Shown one piece after another: positions 1-12,811 of a stretch of 64,000 bases of DNA; position 1 is the first letter of the stretch, and the number at the start of each line of letters is the position of its first letter. The notes under the pieces are model-generated. The model ran no database searches, had not been told where the DNA came from, and was given only the letters and a program-made list of their open reading frames with translations. The translations under genes and the position numbers were made by a program. The DNA is from Costus lasius (lineage: Eukaryota > Streptophyta > Magnoliopsida > Zingiberales > Costaceae). The DNA is taken from positions 16,023,501-16,087,500 of the forward strand of contig CM050447.1 of the NCBI GenBank assembly GCA_027563935.2, given 5' to 3'.

Positions 1-110
1 GAAGCCTATCACAACCGCTTTCAATGTCGTACGAGCGAAAAGAGTGAGTGAAAGAGTAGAATACAGTGAGCAATGAATAGGAGACGCTGCGTTGTCTCTC
101 CTTATATAAG
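1..110 (-). promoter_or_regulatory. possible promoter of a minus-strand gene lying left of the window
   Basis: A palindromic TATA-type sequence, CCTTATATAAGG, lies at 100-111. Read on the minus strand it is followed by about 100 bases of CT-rich, leader-like sequence running to the window edge. This would suit the core promoter and 5' leader of a gene transcribed leftwards out of the window. No coding sequence is visible, so the call rests on the TATA element and base composition only. Confidence 0.3.
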
Positions 111-1056
111 GAGGTGCCCCGTCTGAAAATAAAAGATCCAGTCTATTAATAAATAATGCCACTGTCACCCACTTCTAAATTGAAAGACTAACGGCTAATT
201 AAAGTTAGATAAATTAATTTTAATATTATTTATTAATAATATTTTTAAAATTATTAATGAAAAAAATAAAGAAATTAAAATTAGTTGAAAAAAAAGCATC
301 CGAGTTATTATTAACCCGCATTGGACTTTTTGGTTTTTTATTATAAAAACTCCGACAGTTATATTGGCCAAAGCTTGCTTGGAGTTTCGTTTCCTACATG
401 GAACATCTACATTATTAGAGTCTAATACAATCTAAAAAGAGAGATCATAATTCATAATCATCTATAAAATAAGATGAGATCTTCTTCCAATGGTAATTTT
501 AGGGTAAGAACCATATAAACCGAAGGTCTGCTGTTCGAGTTCTGGCACAGTCAAAATGTTGAAGGTTATAATTATTGATAACAAAGTTTTCAGTTATTTC
601 TTCCTCCTACTTCTATTATTAAATATCATCGTGTTGGTCTGTTGGAGTTGAATAACTTGATTATAGTACGTTCTTTCTTTTTTTTTTTTATGGATTTTAT
701 ATTGTACTAGTGTGATTATAGCATAGTTTATAGCTAATTATATGTTGAATTGGCATTCAAATGCATGGTTGAAAATTAATCAAATCCCATAATTAAAATA
801 TATCATTATATTGATTAAGCAATTAATCAATTCCTTTTATTTGGAAACTTAATATATTGAGAAAAAAACCCATATCTTCTTTGGAGAAGAAATTTAATTT
901 CAAAATCGGTCGAGTCATATCAAGTCAATCTAATGATTTTGGACAAACTTTGTGGAAAATATTGGTGAAATAGCATATTGGAGGAGTGGAGGACTATTCT
1001 CATTGAAATGGGTGCGGGTATAACTGAACACGTTACCTGTAGGTTAAAAGCACACG
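111..1056. other. AT-rich intergenic DNA upstream of RER1
   Basis: No credible coding sequence. Around 485-560 a stretch with a box-B-like GTTCGAGTTC resembles the head of a tRNA-derived SINE, but it does not fold as a tRNA. The remainder is AT-rich and without clear repeats. Confidence 0.5.
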
Positions 1057-1078
1057 GAGAGAGAGAGAGAGAAAGAGG
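1057..1078 (+). promoter_or_regulatory. GA-repeat tract in the RER1 leader
   Basis: A run of GA dinucleotides ends about 20 bases before the RER1 start codon. GA tracts in plant leaders and promoters are known binding sites of BBR/BPC GAGA-factors. A regulatory role here is inference. Confidence 0.35.
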
Positions 1079-1098
1079 CCAAAGCTTTGGAAGCGACA

Positions 1099-4000
1099 AT
1101 GATGGATCCATCGGGCGGCGAAGAGCCGTCGCTCCTGTCGTCGTGGATCGCCGCCGCCTTCCGGCGGTACCAGCACCTACTCGATAAGGCGACGCCGCAC
1201 GTATTCCGGCGGTGGGCCTGGCTGGCGGTCCTTGCCCTCGTTTACACTATCCGCGTTTGGATCGCCCAGGGCTTCTACATCGTTTCCTACGCCCTTGGGA
1301 TCTACATCCTCAACCTCTTAATCGCCTTCCTCTCCCCTCAGGTCGATCCCGAGATGCAAGAACTCCTAGGCGATGAATCTGGCCCCTCACTGCCCACCCG
1401 GTCATCGGATGAGTTCCGTCCTTTTGTACGCCGCCTTCCGGAGTTCAAGTTCTGGTCCGTATCGTGCCACATCCCTTATCTTCTCCCCCTTGTTTGAGTC
1501 TTCACTTTTTAGAATCAGGGGAAAATGCTTGATAGTTCCATGAAAAGATAAGTTTTATGCGGAGAGGAAGGGTTTATTTGTGACACGAGTTGTCGGCTTG
1601 ATTCCTTTATCAAATTCAAGTTGTTAGCTTCTGTTCTACTTTATCCTGGGATGAGTAGGAATTTCAATTTGTATGGTACATACAGTAGGGAAGCGATTAA
1701 GGAAGGATCGTCATGAATGGTGTAGACATTAGGAATAATTTTATCAAATTAACTATAGTTATGAGTTCTTTTCTTCTCAGCAGAATTAATTAGTTATCTC
1801 TATGGTATCATAATTGGCTGCATTGAGAAACAACTTCCATGGAATTCCCTGGCCTAAAAAACTGTCTTTCCATTCTGCACTCATTTGATGTAACCTTTCT
1901 CTTTTCTTGACAGTTGGTGAAATGATTTTAATGAAGGTGTGTGAGTAACGCGAATGTCGGAATGTGATTGTTGAGTCCTAAGGTGATAAATAGTTCTTTA
2001 ACTAACTATTTGTGATAACTTCTAGCATCAGGATTTTAATGGAGAGAACGTCTGCTGCCTGACTAAAAGTTGTTTAGCAAACTAAAATTTGTTTTCTAGT
2101 TTCTCACCTAATGAAGAAGGTGCAGTTGATCAGTGTTCTTTATCATCGGATAGAATAGTTTTATCATTGTCTATTTTATGAAATTTGATAGTGAAACAAG
2201 TAAGACAAAGGATTGATAAGTCTTGCTATTATAGCGCTGAATCTGCCAAGGATCTAAATGCAGTGTAAATTCAAATGATTCGAGTTTTTATTAAAGGCTA
2301 AAAAAAGGGCCTAAGTGAAGCTTAATCCCAAGGCTCACAGCTATAATAACAAACCATGTAGTTGAAAATTCAGCGTGTGCAAAACCGTGCCGTACCACCT
2401 AGTTTCTACGGTACGATACCGGTACGGTGGCTGGCCGGTTTCGGAGCGTCTGTTGGAGCACGGTCGCAGGCGGATGGTGGGTGATTTGAAGCTTCTGCCG
2501 CTGCCGCTCACGACGCTAGATCGAAGCTTTCGCTGCCACTGGTTTGGTTTGTACAGTACATACCGGTACCGTACTAGTCTGGCGACTCACTGAAACGAGT
2601 CACCGGACCGGTTTTGCAAACCTTGGTTGATACTTTTCTTGTTTATAAAATAATTGAGCTTAACCGTTCCAAGTAGAGATATTGCCCTAGATTAGCAACA
2701 ACCAAACACTTAGCATTAGCCTTCTTGTAATTGATTAAAGTATCATTTTGACTATGAATGGCTCAAGTTGAGTTATTATATATCCCATGCAATGTAAAAT
2801 TGTACCTAAGAGAGCAAACTTTTTGCACCTAGGTTGAGAATTCTACTTGATGTACTTGCTTACCAAATCCCGTTCACATTTCCATAGTTATAAAATAGGT
2901 CATTTTTGGCTAATCAGGTTTTGAGGATCTTGTTATGTTTATATCTTTCAATAACTCAAATCAATCTTCAGGTCTTGAACTTCTAAGTTCCATCTGAAGC
3001 AAAAAGTTTTTCTAAGGTCGGTTGCTTTTTGTAATATCTTGTGGAACTGTCAATTTTACTTCTAATAGTGCCACTAAGAATTTTCCTGAACTATTATTTC
3101 TTGTAGAACCTATACTTCATTATCTTTGTTGGATCATCTTGGTTGTTATCTAGTGGATGTAATGAATCACTTGTTCATGGCTGATGTTCAACATGCTCCG
3201 TTTGGTCCTTTTTTTGTATTCTTTGTCTACTAGAACAACAAACAGATATTGTTTTACCGTTTTCTTTTGCTTGAACCACCAAATGGGATGCTAGAAACAT
3301 AAAAAAATGATCCAGATCAGTGCTTCGTCTAGGTATTATCAAACTTTTTATGCTGTCAACTACTTGTCTATGTATTTGTGTCATTTTTTTAGTTTAAAGG
3401 AACTAGAGTGGTGCACTTTTGATGCGCAATATGAGCTTGAAAATGTTCCATAAAAGGGAAGAGTTTTAGTAGGGTCATAATTTTTAGAATCAAATAGGAA
3501 GCATTTCAGTGGCATGATTATGAGTATTGTAATGGAATGTATCTTGTTTCTTATTTTATATTATTATGGTTGTATGTTTGCAATATTTTTTAGTTCGTCC
3601 TTTATTCTTGATCGATAGTTGAGTGGTGTAGGTGTAAAAGCAAGGGGCGAGTGAAACTATCGACTAAGAGAAGATCAAGGCAATGATCCATAAGATTAGT
3701 TGTTCATCAATGTGACTAGGCAATCATTATTATCTCAACAGAGATTTGTGTACATGTATAATTTTAAATTCCTCAAGCATGAAAATCTCAAGGGTAAAAC
3801 CATATCTAGTAATATATTCCTTTAAGGCATTGAACTCCATGTTGTAGTAAGCTAAGAAAAAAATAAATTAAATTATTTAGGCATCGAAAAACTATTAGTT
3901 ATGAAACATGGAATGAAGAAAATAACTAGAACGTGAGAATATGGAGTTAATTATGAGACTAGTGTTTTAGTGTTCGTAATAACTAAGGTTTAAAATCTTG

Positions 4001-6616
4001 GTTTGCATCAACATATTGATATCATCTTGAACTATATGTACCGAATGTATTGGCAGTGTGCTACAATGGTATCGGTATCACTATCATCTCAGACTAGTAT
4101 GTACTAGTATGTACTGCGTGTAGCAGGTAGCATAGATCGATTTTTAGTTGTAATAACTACATGATAGCCAATGTTCAACATAAACTTAGGTGGACAAAGT
4201 TGACGGTACCTAGTACATAAACATGTTTAGCAAATGCATAGATCATTGCCGCAAGGAAGATACTGCCGACAAGAATATAAGAAGACAGGGTGTGGCCTCA
4301 ATTGCATGAGTTGTGAAAATGGCACCGACTATATGTACAAGAGATTTCCACTGTTTATTTAGGCAAGGCAAAAGAGAGCAGCAAGGTGGTGTTTTTTTAG
4401 TGAATGCATCTATAGTACGTAAGCAAAAAAGTGTTTTGTCTATACATGCGTGAGAGAGAAATATTTGCAGCATTCATGTTAATTTGTTTGGAGATGAGAA
4501 AGTAGTGCTCGTGTATGTAAAAGGAGAGAAAGTATTGCACATGGATGGGGAGTACTGCTAACCAATTTACAGATTGTCGGTGACAATGTTCACGGATGAG
4601 GCCACAATAGTGGTTATGAGGTTGTAGGTTAACATCCCATACTTGAAGGGGAAGGAGGATGTTAGTTTTTGTTGGTTGCCACTACCAGCATGTTGTGACC
4701 AAACCTGCTCTTAACAAAGTTAAGAAAGAGCATAACTTAATTACTTAGGCACCTAAAAACTAACATGCTAGGAGTATTTTATGCTGAATACTGATAGGGT
4801 GAACATGCTGGTAATTGACTATAATTTCATTATAATCAACAGTCGATGGTGCTTGGGTTACCATTCTACAAAACTTGAAGCTCAGGAGGACGATTTGCCC
4901 ACCTTAATTACTTAGGCACCTAAAAACTAACATGCTAGGAGTATTTATACTGAATACTAACAAGGTGGACGAAATTGCTCCATAGAAGGGGAAATGGAAG
5001 CAGGTAGGTACAGAGCATTAGAGCAATGGTGAACATGGAGATAATTGATGATAATTACATTATCAACACTCTATGGTGCTTGGGTTACCATGCTACAAAC
5101 TTGAAGCTCAGTAGCTCGGTAGGACTACGCTTTGCCCACCTTGAAGATTATAAGATTTCTTTTGGAGTAAAAGATTATTTCATAAGAATTCAATTCTATT
5201 ATCTTTTATGTTGAAATAAGTTGCAGGTACGGCTGGGCATTTCTAGTAGATCTAGTCATTATTACTTGAACTATGCTCGCATAGTTTACACTAGGTTTGC
5301 ATTTGTTTTTTATATTTAGCATGGTTGTATTAATAGTATGATTTGATCATTTGCAAAGTTGAATTCTCATGCTTCTCCAGAAATGTCTTCTGATATTTTA
5401 CATGATAAGTCATTGTCGATCTTAAGTATTGTTCTGAACTTTGCTGATGTGTGCATGTTATCATTCAAGCTTCTGTTAGCTCCATTCATAGTGTTGTTTA
5501 AGCTATGTTATGTTGTTGATTATTGATTATGATTTTATACAAAATAAAGTGTTCAAACTTCACTTCTCTTTAATTTCCTTGCTATTTCCCATCAGATGAT
5601 GCTGTAACAGGCTTGCTTTCCACTTGATTCCTTAATCATGCATTCTAGCTACCAGAAATTTGTTGCGAATCAACAGCACACTATACTCATGCAAGTCAGT
5701 TCCACCATTGGTATTGTAAATTTGAACGATTAGCCTCCTATTTGATATTCTCTATTTGCATGAGGGGATCAATTGTCAATCTGTGGTTTTACTCACACAA
5801 CGATGATAGTATGTCTTACTGCATTTTTTTAATGTTAAATTTGTTATTCTCTCTATATGCATGAGGGGATCAATTGTCAATCTGTGGTTTTGCTCACACA
5901 ACGATGACAGTATCTTTCTGCATTTTTTTGATGTTAAATTTGATATTCTCTATTTGCATGAAGGGATCAATTGTCAATCTGTGGTTTTACTCACACAACG
6001 ATGATAGTATGTCTTACTGCATGTTTTAAATGTTAAAACAATTGCCTAATCGACTCTTAAAGCAACTCTAGTGTGCATAGCTTAAACCTACCACCCAAGA
6101 CATTGTTTTTAATTCCTGACTGATTATATTTGTCCAACAATCTTATCTATGTACAATTTAATCATCTAGGTGGATGATTGTCCATCTGGTATCTAATCCT
6201 ATATTGTTTTCCCCTCCTTTCTGTGAACATATACATATTCTATTGCTTGTGGTACTGAAATTTTAGTTATATATAAGCTTTGTTACATTCTTGAAATGCA
6301 GGTATTCCATAGCAAAAGCTTTCTGCATTGCTTTTGTGTTGACATTTTTCAGCGTGTTTGATGTGCCTGTGTTTTGGCCAATTTTACTCTTCTACTGGTT
6401 TGTTCTTTTTACTGTCACAATGAAGAGGCAAATACTTCACATGATTAAGTACAAATATGTTCCGTTCACCTTTGGGAAGCAGGTAATACTTAAGATGTTA
6501 GCCAGTCGATTCAAACTCCTAATTGGCATCCTGACAAGTTGGTCTAATTCTTCTTTCAGCGTTACACTAAGAAGAATGCAGTGCCTTCTGAAGATGCAAG
6601 TCTTTCTAATGACTAG
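1099..6616 (+). CDS. RER1: RER1-like ER/Golgi retrieval receptor (three exons)
   Basis: Spliced CDS: 1099-1454, 6302-6482 and 6560-6616, giving 197 residues. RER1 is a Golgi membrane receptor that returns ER membrane proteins in COPI vesicles by recognising polar residues in their membrane spans. The protein carries the family blocks [55 protein letters not shown] and [10 protein letters not shown], with about four hydrophobic spans. It ends in a lysine/acidic tail with RYTKKN, as usual for COPI cargo receptors, and family members are about 190-215 residues. The first intron splits the Trp codon of EFKFW (donor GTCCGT, a weak one). The other donor is GTAATA and both acceptors are AG. The first of two adjacent ATGs at 1099 was chosen; the second would remove one residue. 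Intron 1 is 4.85 kb and carries several repeats. Confidence 0.95.
2377..2619. mobile_element. small TIR element (MITE-like) in RER1 intron 1
   Basis: About 240 bp bounded by the inverted repeat GCAAAACCG (2379-2387 and 2609-2617). The inside is GC-rich and holds KpnI-like palindromes such as TACCGGTACGG and ACCGGTACCGT. It has no coding capacity. Related degenerate tracts with short GGTAC/GTAC palindromes occur near 4.0-4.15, 26.3-26.5 and 32.75-32.88 kb. No target duplication could be seen. Confidence 0.5.
2620..4735. other. RER1 intron 1, middle part
   Basis: AT-rich intron sequence without coding potential. A palindrome-rich tract near 4000-4150 (GTATGTACTAGTATGTAC) looks like a degenerate relative of the element at 2.4 kb. 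Nothing else stands out. Confidence 0.5.
4736..5142. repeat. two-copy direct repeat in RER1 intron 1
   Basis: Copy 1 starts at 4736 and copy 2 at about 4903. Both open with CTTAATTACTTAGGCACCTA, continue through GTGCTTGGGTTACCAT and close near TTTGCCCACCTT. Copy 2 has an inserted segment of about 70 bases. No open frame or terminal structure was seen. Confidence 0.7.
5741..6035. repeat. three tandem copies of a ~100-bp unit in RER1 intron 1
   Basis: The unit contains GGGATCAATTGTCAATCTG followed by CTCACACAACGATGA. It recurs with steps of about 101 and 97 bases and very few differences between copies. The array ends roughly 270 bases before exon 2, so it should not touch the splice acceptor. 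Confidence 0.85.
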
Positions 6617-9600
6617 TGCAAGCATGTGAACCTGTAAGAATTCCTTGGTGAATTCCACGTCAGAATGAAGGGGGTCAAAATGGTTGGTTTCCTGGAGAGT
6701 TTAAACTGATAGGTCTATATGGTTTTGACTAAGCATTAGACTGATGCTGGATTACAAGTAGGCTGGGAGGTTTTGAGAAACGATGGCATTTTAGTTATGT
6801 GGATTTATTTTATCTGTAAAACACTGAATATGTTCCAAGGCTGGACCGCACTATGCATGTAATTAGTGACACCAATAATTCCAACTTAATATATTATATT
6901 TTTACACATCTATGTTGGTGAAGGCGTTGATCAAAGAAAAAGTGATGGTTTTTCATCAGCTAGATGTTTGTTATAAATAGTGGCTAACTATCTGTAAGTT
7001 GTAATGTTCTTTTTTCTAGAATGCTTTTCTGATACTGTTGTTGGTTTCATTTTGTTTAATACACATTCTTATTTCACATTCGTGAATTGGAGGGTTAGGA
7101 TCTATCTTTTATTTTTGAAGAAAGATTCTAACATCAAAACCCTTATTTAGTACTTTTAATTATCACAATGCAACGACTAGAAGCTACATGAAGGCATGGT
7201 TTTACTTCACTCCGTGTCTTTTTCCTTCCCTTGCACGTGTGTTATTTAGGTGTGTGAAATGTTCATGAGTTTGAAAATAGCATTTCATGTATAATAATTT
7301 GTTGTATATCATGTTAGTTTGAGAGAGATGATATTAGTTAGCCCTGATAATTTCCGTTGTTGAATCAGTCTATTGGTGCATAGCAGTACTTGGGTTATAT
7401 TGGTAAGACCTAGTTCAGCAGGGATGCAGTGTACTTGGAAGTCGAGGTGCATGTCATGACTGAAGTCCACAAAGGTGTACACTAGTCAATTGCACTTATG
7501 CTAGGGTTGGCTCTCTCCGTACCATTCTGTACTTTTCCCACCCTATCACCCCACTGTGGTATCAATTACTTCCACAATGGATCCAGATTTTCTGTCTTCT
7601 ACAGAAGGCCAACGTAGAGATTGTAAAGATTTGATAACGCCACAAACCAGAGGTGATATTTGCACTTGAAGGTCTACAGACTACAGTGAGTGAACTTGCC
7701 TAATTGTTATTTTGAGTCTTGACACAGCCTTCGAATAAAAGAATGGAAAGAAATGATGATGAAATATGGCTGAATGAAAAGGGTGCCTGCACAAGTGGAA
7801 ACAAAGCATTACATAATTGTTCCTTTTTTTTTTTTGTCTTTTCAATTGAGGCAGATGCCTAGGGAAGTGCATATATGAACAGCAATATGTATAGTTTTCA
7901 CGAACAGTTGTTTGACGTTCTTTCCTTATAGTCATTGGTCGCTTTTCATTTGTTTGATTTTTTTTTGTTCTACTGATAAGATGAATCCATGAGCTGAATG
8001 AGGAAACAATATCCTTTCCTCTGAAGCAGCTCTTTAACCGTTCGTCTTTTCTTATGCTTGGGATTTGTGTGCTTGTCCTGATGAATTGAAACTTTTCTTC
8101 CTTGTGGGCAAAGGCTTTGGCTCTTTAATTGTTCAATTGGTTTCATAATTAGTGTTTGCATACATTTAACAGTGTGCCACGAGTGGGATTTAACATTTGA
8201 CTGGTAAATCAACATTTTGTCTTTCCTGTTTAGCTCTCACAATTTCCAATATAGTCAAGCATTTTATTCAACTAGCCTCCAGTATGCCTTTCTTATTTGA
8301 GTTCTAAAAGAACTCTCGTGCCACACCTTTTGGATCTCTTTTATATGTTGCATGAGTTGAATTGGTCAATTCCTAAAAGAAGTTAAAACTTTGACTTGCA
8401 CAACGTCATCTATTGAGAGAAGCAACCAACTTGGATAAGAAGTATGAGGTATGTAATCCATTCATAACAAAGAATTCTTATTAGCTCTGAGGCAACTCCG
8501 ACATGGATGACCTAATCAACTATCAAAGTTGAGCATCACATATTTGATGTTATTTTTTAGAAATTTAAGTTTTCGTAGATTAAACACCTTCAACATCAAA
8601 TTGAAACATGATTAAACGTTCGTGACCATCATAATTATTGAGTCCATCATCAAGAGAATAATTGTGGATGTATTATATCATATTTTTACTTATGGGTTAT
8701 TATTGAAGAAAATGTCACTCCAACTCTTTGAATTTATAGGTGATATGACACAAGTCAATATTTTTGTTGGAAAAAAGAGAGATCTTAGTAGTTGAGCAAC
8801 TAGATTGGAAAAATGTCCTTATCCAACTAGCTTGAGCACTAAATAAGACAACAAGATTTAACTTCTACAAGACTTGATTCATAACTCCTATAATCAAACT
8901 ACATAAATGATGGGAGCTTAAAGGAAGTATTAAGTTTGATATAATTAAACGTATGAGTTATATCATATTTGACTAGTTTCAAATGGTCAATTGATTAGCA
9001 AACTACTTGTGCCACATTTAACCCATATTATGTGGAGTATATACATGCTACTATCTTTTTACCTCATTATAAGAAAAAATATGCAAGGTAAAGGATTCTA
9101 TCCAATTTTTGTTTGTCAAAGGGAGAAGGCTTCGATTGAGGATGTTTCTTCTTTCATGTTTAGCATGAAGGGATCTTGATGGTTTACTCTAGATAAAAGG
9201 CTCTCAAGATCAATTCTAGTGAGCCTTTCTCTATATGATATCTTGTCAACTCCTCTAAAGCGATATTTAGTTGGTTGAGTGCCTAATAAATGCAAATGGT
9301 TCGCTACCAACATATGCCAAATACTTGATTAGATAGTAAATTTCAAATAGATAACGTTATTCGTCTTCCCTTATATATGTTAAGTATAACATGAAAGGTA
9401 GATGTTCGTTTACTATTCAAATGAGTCAACTTCTGTAGAAGCTCAAGTTCAACTAGCTCATTTCTAGAAGACTAAATTCAGGGGCTCCCCAAATCTTGTA
9501 TTGAAAGTATAGGGAGGCATGATTGATTCACCTAGCAATTAGCCCCTTTGACTCTGTGGCAGTGGTCACTTTGACCAAGAGCTTGTGGTGGTCCTAATTG

Positions 9601-9913
9601 AACACCTACAAAGCGGCCATGGTGTATTGAGAGCAGCATCTTGTTCCTTTCAACCTAAACGAGCATATTTCAAAGCTTCCTGTCTAAAGTAGAAGACAAA
9701 CTTTACCAATAAATTTACAAACTATTTCCTCGCTTGAGGTTTAAATTTTAGCCCTCCCCTCTCTACTGCCATCTTGCTTACAGTGAAAGGGACAGCACTT
9801 GAGGGGGCAGCTTAAGGGAAGGAGAGGACCTAGAAATGGAGGCACAAGAGTGAGAGATTGGGAGGGTTGGAGATGAATTTACTGCTCTAGTTTGTGCAGA
9901 CAAGTGCAAAAAG
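6617..9913. other. RER1 3' region and intergenic DNA
   Basis: The first few hundred bases are probably the RER1 3'UTR. The rest is AT-rich with only short open frames of shadow quality. No conserved protein, RNA gene or clear element was recognised before the cyclin leader at about 9.8 kb. Confidence 0.5.
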
Positions 9914-11181
9914 ATGACTCTTTTGTCTCTCTTCGACGGTCTCTACTGCCAAGAGGAGAGCTTGGAGCTGGAAGAAGAGCAAATGTGGCCAATGCCGTCT
10001 GTTATGGAGAGGCTGGAGGCTGGCTGCCGTCTTTTCCAGGTGGCGCCGGCGGGGGAGGAGGACTGGGCCGAGGTGCTGTGCTCCTTGGTGGAGAAGGAAG
10101 CAGAGGTCTGTGCTGTGTTGTCGCTTCCTACTCCCGCGGGAGAGCAAGCGTACCTGCTCTCGGCGAGGAGGGAGGCGGTGGAGTGGGTGGTGCACGCCGC
10201 AGCCCGCCACGCGTTCTCCGCTCTCACGGCGCTGCTCGCCGTCAATCACCTCGACCGATGCTTCTTCCCCTCCGCCGGCAGCGGCGGGCTCCGGCTGCAG
10301 AGGGATAAGCCATGGATGGGACGGCTTGCCGCAGTGGCGTGTCTCTCTTTGGCGGCGAAGGTGGAGGAGACCGCCGTTCCGTCGCTCCTCGATCTGCAAG
10401 TTTTGCCGGCGGCGGATAACAAGTACGTGTTCGAGGCCAAAACAATCCGGCGGATGGAGCTCCTCGTGCTCTCTGCTCTCGGTTGGAGAATGAATCCCGT
10501 CACTCCGCTCTCCTTCGTCCACCACCTCCTTCGTCGATGTTCCAAGGACACAAATCCTGTCTCCTTCCCTGCCGACGCCGCCCGTATCCTGGAGTTGCTG
10601 AACGCATGCGAAACCACACTCCTCTCCGTTGTATCCGGTGAATACATCATCGTCAAAATTCATCCATTTTTCTCTCTCCAAGTTTTGATATTTTTCAAGA
10701 ACCTGATCCTATCGTCGGATTATTTTCTTCAAGACTGGAGATGGATCAAGTATCCTGCATCCGCCTGGGCCGCAACGGCGCTTCTCCATGCGGCCGCCTT
10801 CTCTTCTTTGGCGTCCCACGAGGCCAATCACCTCATTTCCTTCCTCAAAGTTCCAAAGGTTGGATTTTTTTTAACTTGTTCGGTAGTTGTTCCATTGTTT
10901 CCTGTTAGCGCTGCGGCATTAATCACTCTGCTGATCGGCAGGGAAATCTGGAAGAGTGTAATCAGCTCATCAATGAATCCATGGTGTGCGGTGGCGGCAT
11001 CATTGGCCACAAACGCAAGCACTTCTCTTCCTCGTACTACAGCTACAGTCCGTCACAGAGTCCCCGAGGAGTCCTTGGCTCCTGTTTCAGCTGCGAGAGC
11101 TCGTTCTCGGCGACATCCTCGCCGGAGATTTGTCCTTCAAAAAGGCCAAGTTTCTCCGCCAATGGAGCATCCGATCTGTAA
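9914..11181 (+). CDS. CYCD3: D-type cyclin, CYCD3 group (three exons)
   Basis: Spliced CDS: 9914-10637, 10734-10858 and 10942-11181, giving 362 residues. D cyclins bind CDKA to phosphorylate the retinoblastoma-related protein and open the G1/S transition in the nucleus. The LxCxE motif that docks to RBR is present as LYCQE at residues 10-14. The cyclin box follows with REAVEWVVHAAARH, LTALLAVNHLDR, KPWMGRLAAVACLSLAAKVEET and FEAKTIRRMELLVLSALGWRMNPVTPLSF, the wording typical of CYCD3. The second fold starts in exon 2 (YPASAWAATALLHAAA). The tail is Ser-rich, as in the family. Introns are short (96 and 83 bases) and in frame when removed. Reading through without splicing would keep an open frame of 469 residues but would add unrelated hydrophobic insertions. 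Exon 1 is very GC-rich. Confidence 0.92.
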
Positions 11182-12811
11182 CTTTCTCATTCCTAACAAA
11201 AATCAAATGTTCTATGTCAATGAACCCTCTGTCTCTTGCTCAATCGCTCTGCGTCTGTGTATAACGAACATTGCCCCCTATCTCTCTGCACCACAAGCAA
11301 CATTCTTCGTTAAACCTCCATGACATTAATAACTTCATGATTGAATTAGAATATGAGCTATGAATGGGCCGAGAGCAGCATTCAATGTGTCTTGGAAACT
11401 GGAACCGAAATGGTATGAATATCAAGATGAATTCAATGACCCACCAGCATGTGCCATGATTATAGGGAAAAGAATGGCTTCAACAAGCTCCGAAGATCAT
11501 CATAATAACTCCACATGCTTTGACCTATTCATTTTGAAAACACAGCTTGCGCTGCAGATCTATCTGATAGACTTTGCGGAAGGACAGCAAGAACAGCCAC
11601 TTTTCCCTCCCATGTGGATGGAGCTTGACTCTTGACTTTTCTTATTCATCTAGTACAGAATCATATGCATGCTAAATCACACAAACACTCTCCTGATCCG
11701 CTTAGATTACGTGAGAACATAGTTTAAAAGTCTTGGAAGCAGCTACGAGCGAAAGGACTGACAGCAACTGTGTCCTGTCCTTGTTAGGGCACTGCCACCG
11801 GCCTCTTCTTGATATCTTTTTGGTGACCCGAGACAAGATTGTGGGGATGGCCGAAGCCTCCCAAAACTGATTTTATTAAAATTTCCTTGACATTGAGGGG
11901 CGAGTGCCTGACTGGTAACCACACAAGATTTGACTGATTGCTTCTGAAGAAATGAAATGAGAGCTGCTGCAGTCTTCCATTGCATGCATGCAGAGAAACT
12001 GAGCCCACTCACTCTTAATTGTTTAATTGTCTGCAATCAAGCTCAAAGTCTAGGAGTTGTTATTCCAGAATCATGACACATGCATGCAGAGACTTTGCAC
12101 AATCTTTGATTGCGATGCTGAGAGAATACTTGACCGATTCAAGATTTGCACTAGGAATTGAAATCTTTGAGGAGAGAGAGAGTGGTTTTTCAGCTTTATT
12201 TCTTTGAGTTGAGTTGTCTTCTCCAAATGTGACCTCTTTTTGTCCAAAGAGAAGAGGAGCTGTTGACATGAAGATAAAGGCCAGACAGCTCAAAGCAAAC
12301 AATGATTGTGGAGAAGTCTTTTTTTTTTTCAATGAGAATCATCATATACCATATATAACATAATGAGCTTACTAAGCTTAAATATTTTAATTCGCTCATA
12401 AAATTTTGAGTTTATCAAGTATTTTTTAATTGGATTATATATTCTTTATAATTTATTAAATTAACAAGTCAATTTTTCTTATTTGGTGAATCTAATTAAA
12501 TTCTAACATAAAATTACATGAGAAATTAGTAAATTCTAACATGTAGCAGCTCTTTTGGAGCCTACCTGATTCCTCATATACTGCTACAGCTGCTGCTTGT
12601 AGGAGCTGCAGCTGAAAGAGTTGGCATACAAGCAGAAAGGGCAACAGCAGATTCCTACTTGTAGTAAATAAATGCTTCAATAGCAATATGTTAGTTAGTT
12701 GTTGCCTTTAATGCTTTCATACCACTATATTTACTGCTACAGCTTTTAATGTGATCAATATTGCTGTTATTCATGCTTCTAGTACGCCTGACATTAATGC
12801 ATAAATATTTC
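11182..12811. other. CYCD3 3' region and intergenic DNA
   Basis: Probable 3'UTR of the cyclin followed by AT-rich spacer. Around 12.54-12.76 kb there is a tract rich in CTGCTACAGCT-like words that may be a decayed element, without clear termini. No gene was recognised. Confidence 0.5.

Noticed and set aside
485..560. tRNA-like stretch with GTTCGAGTTC
   Set aside because: The box-B-like word is present, but no acceptor stem or cloverleaf can be formed. At most it is a relic of a tRNA-derived SINE.
9887..10681. 264-codon open frame on the minus strand
   Set aside because: It lies exactly antisense to the GC-rich first exon of the CYCD3 gene, and its sequence has no family motif. It is a composition shadow.
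10638..10941. reading the CYCD3 introns as coding (open frame continues to 11323)
   Set aside because: The added residues are hydrophobic and unrelated to cyclins. The last part would also be in the wrong frame, while splicing restores the cyclin fold and the Ser-rich tail.
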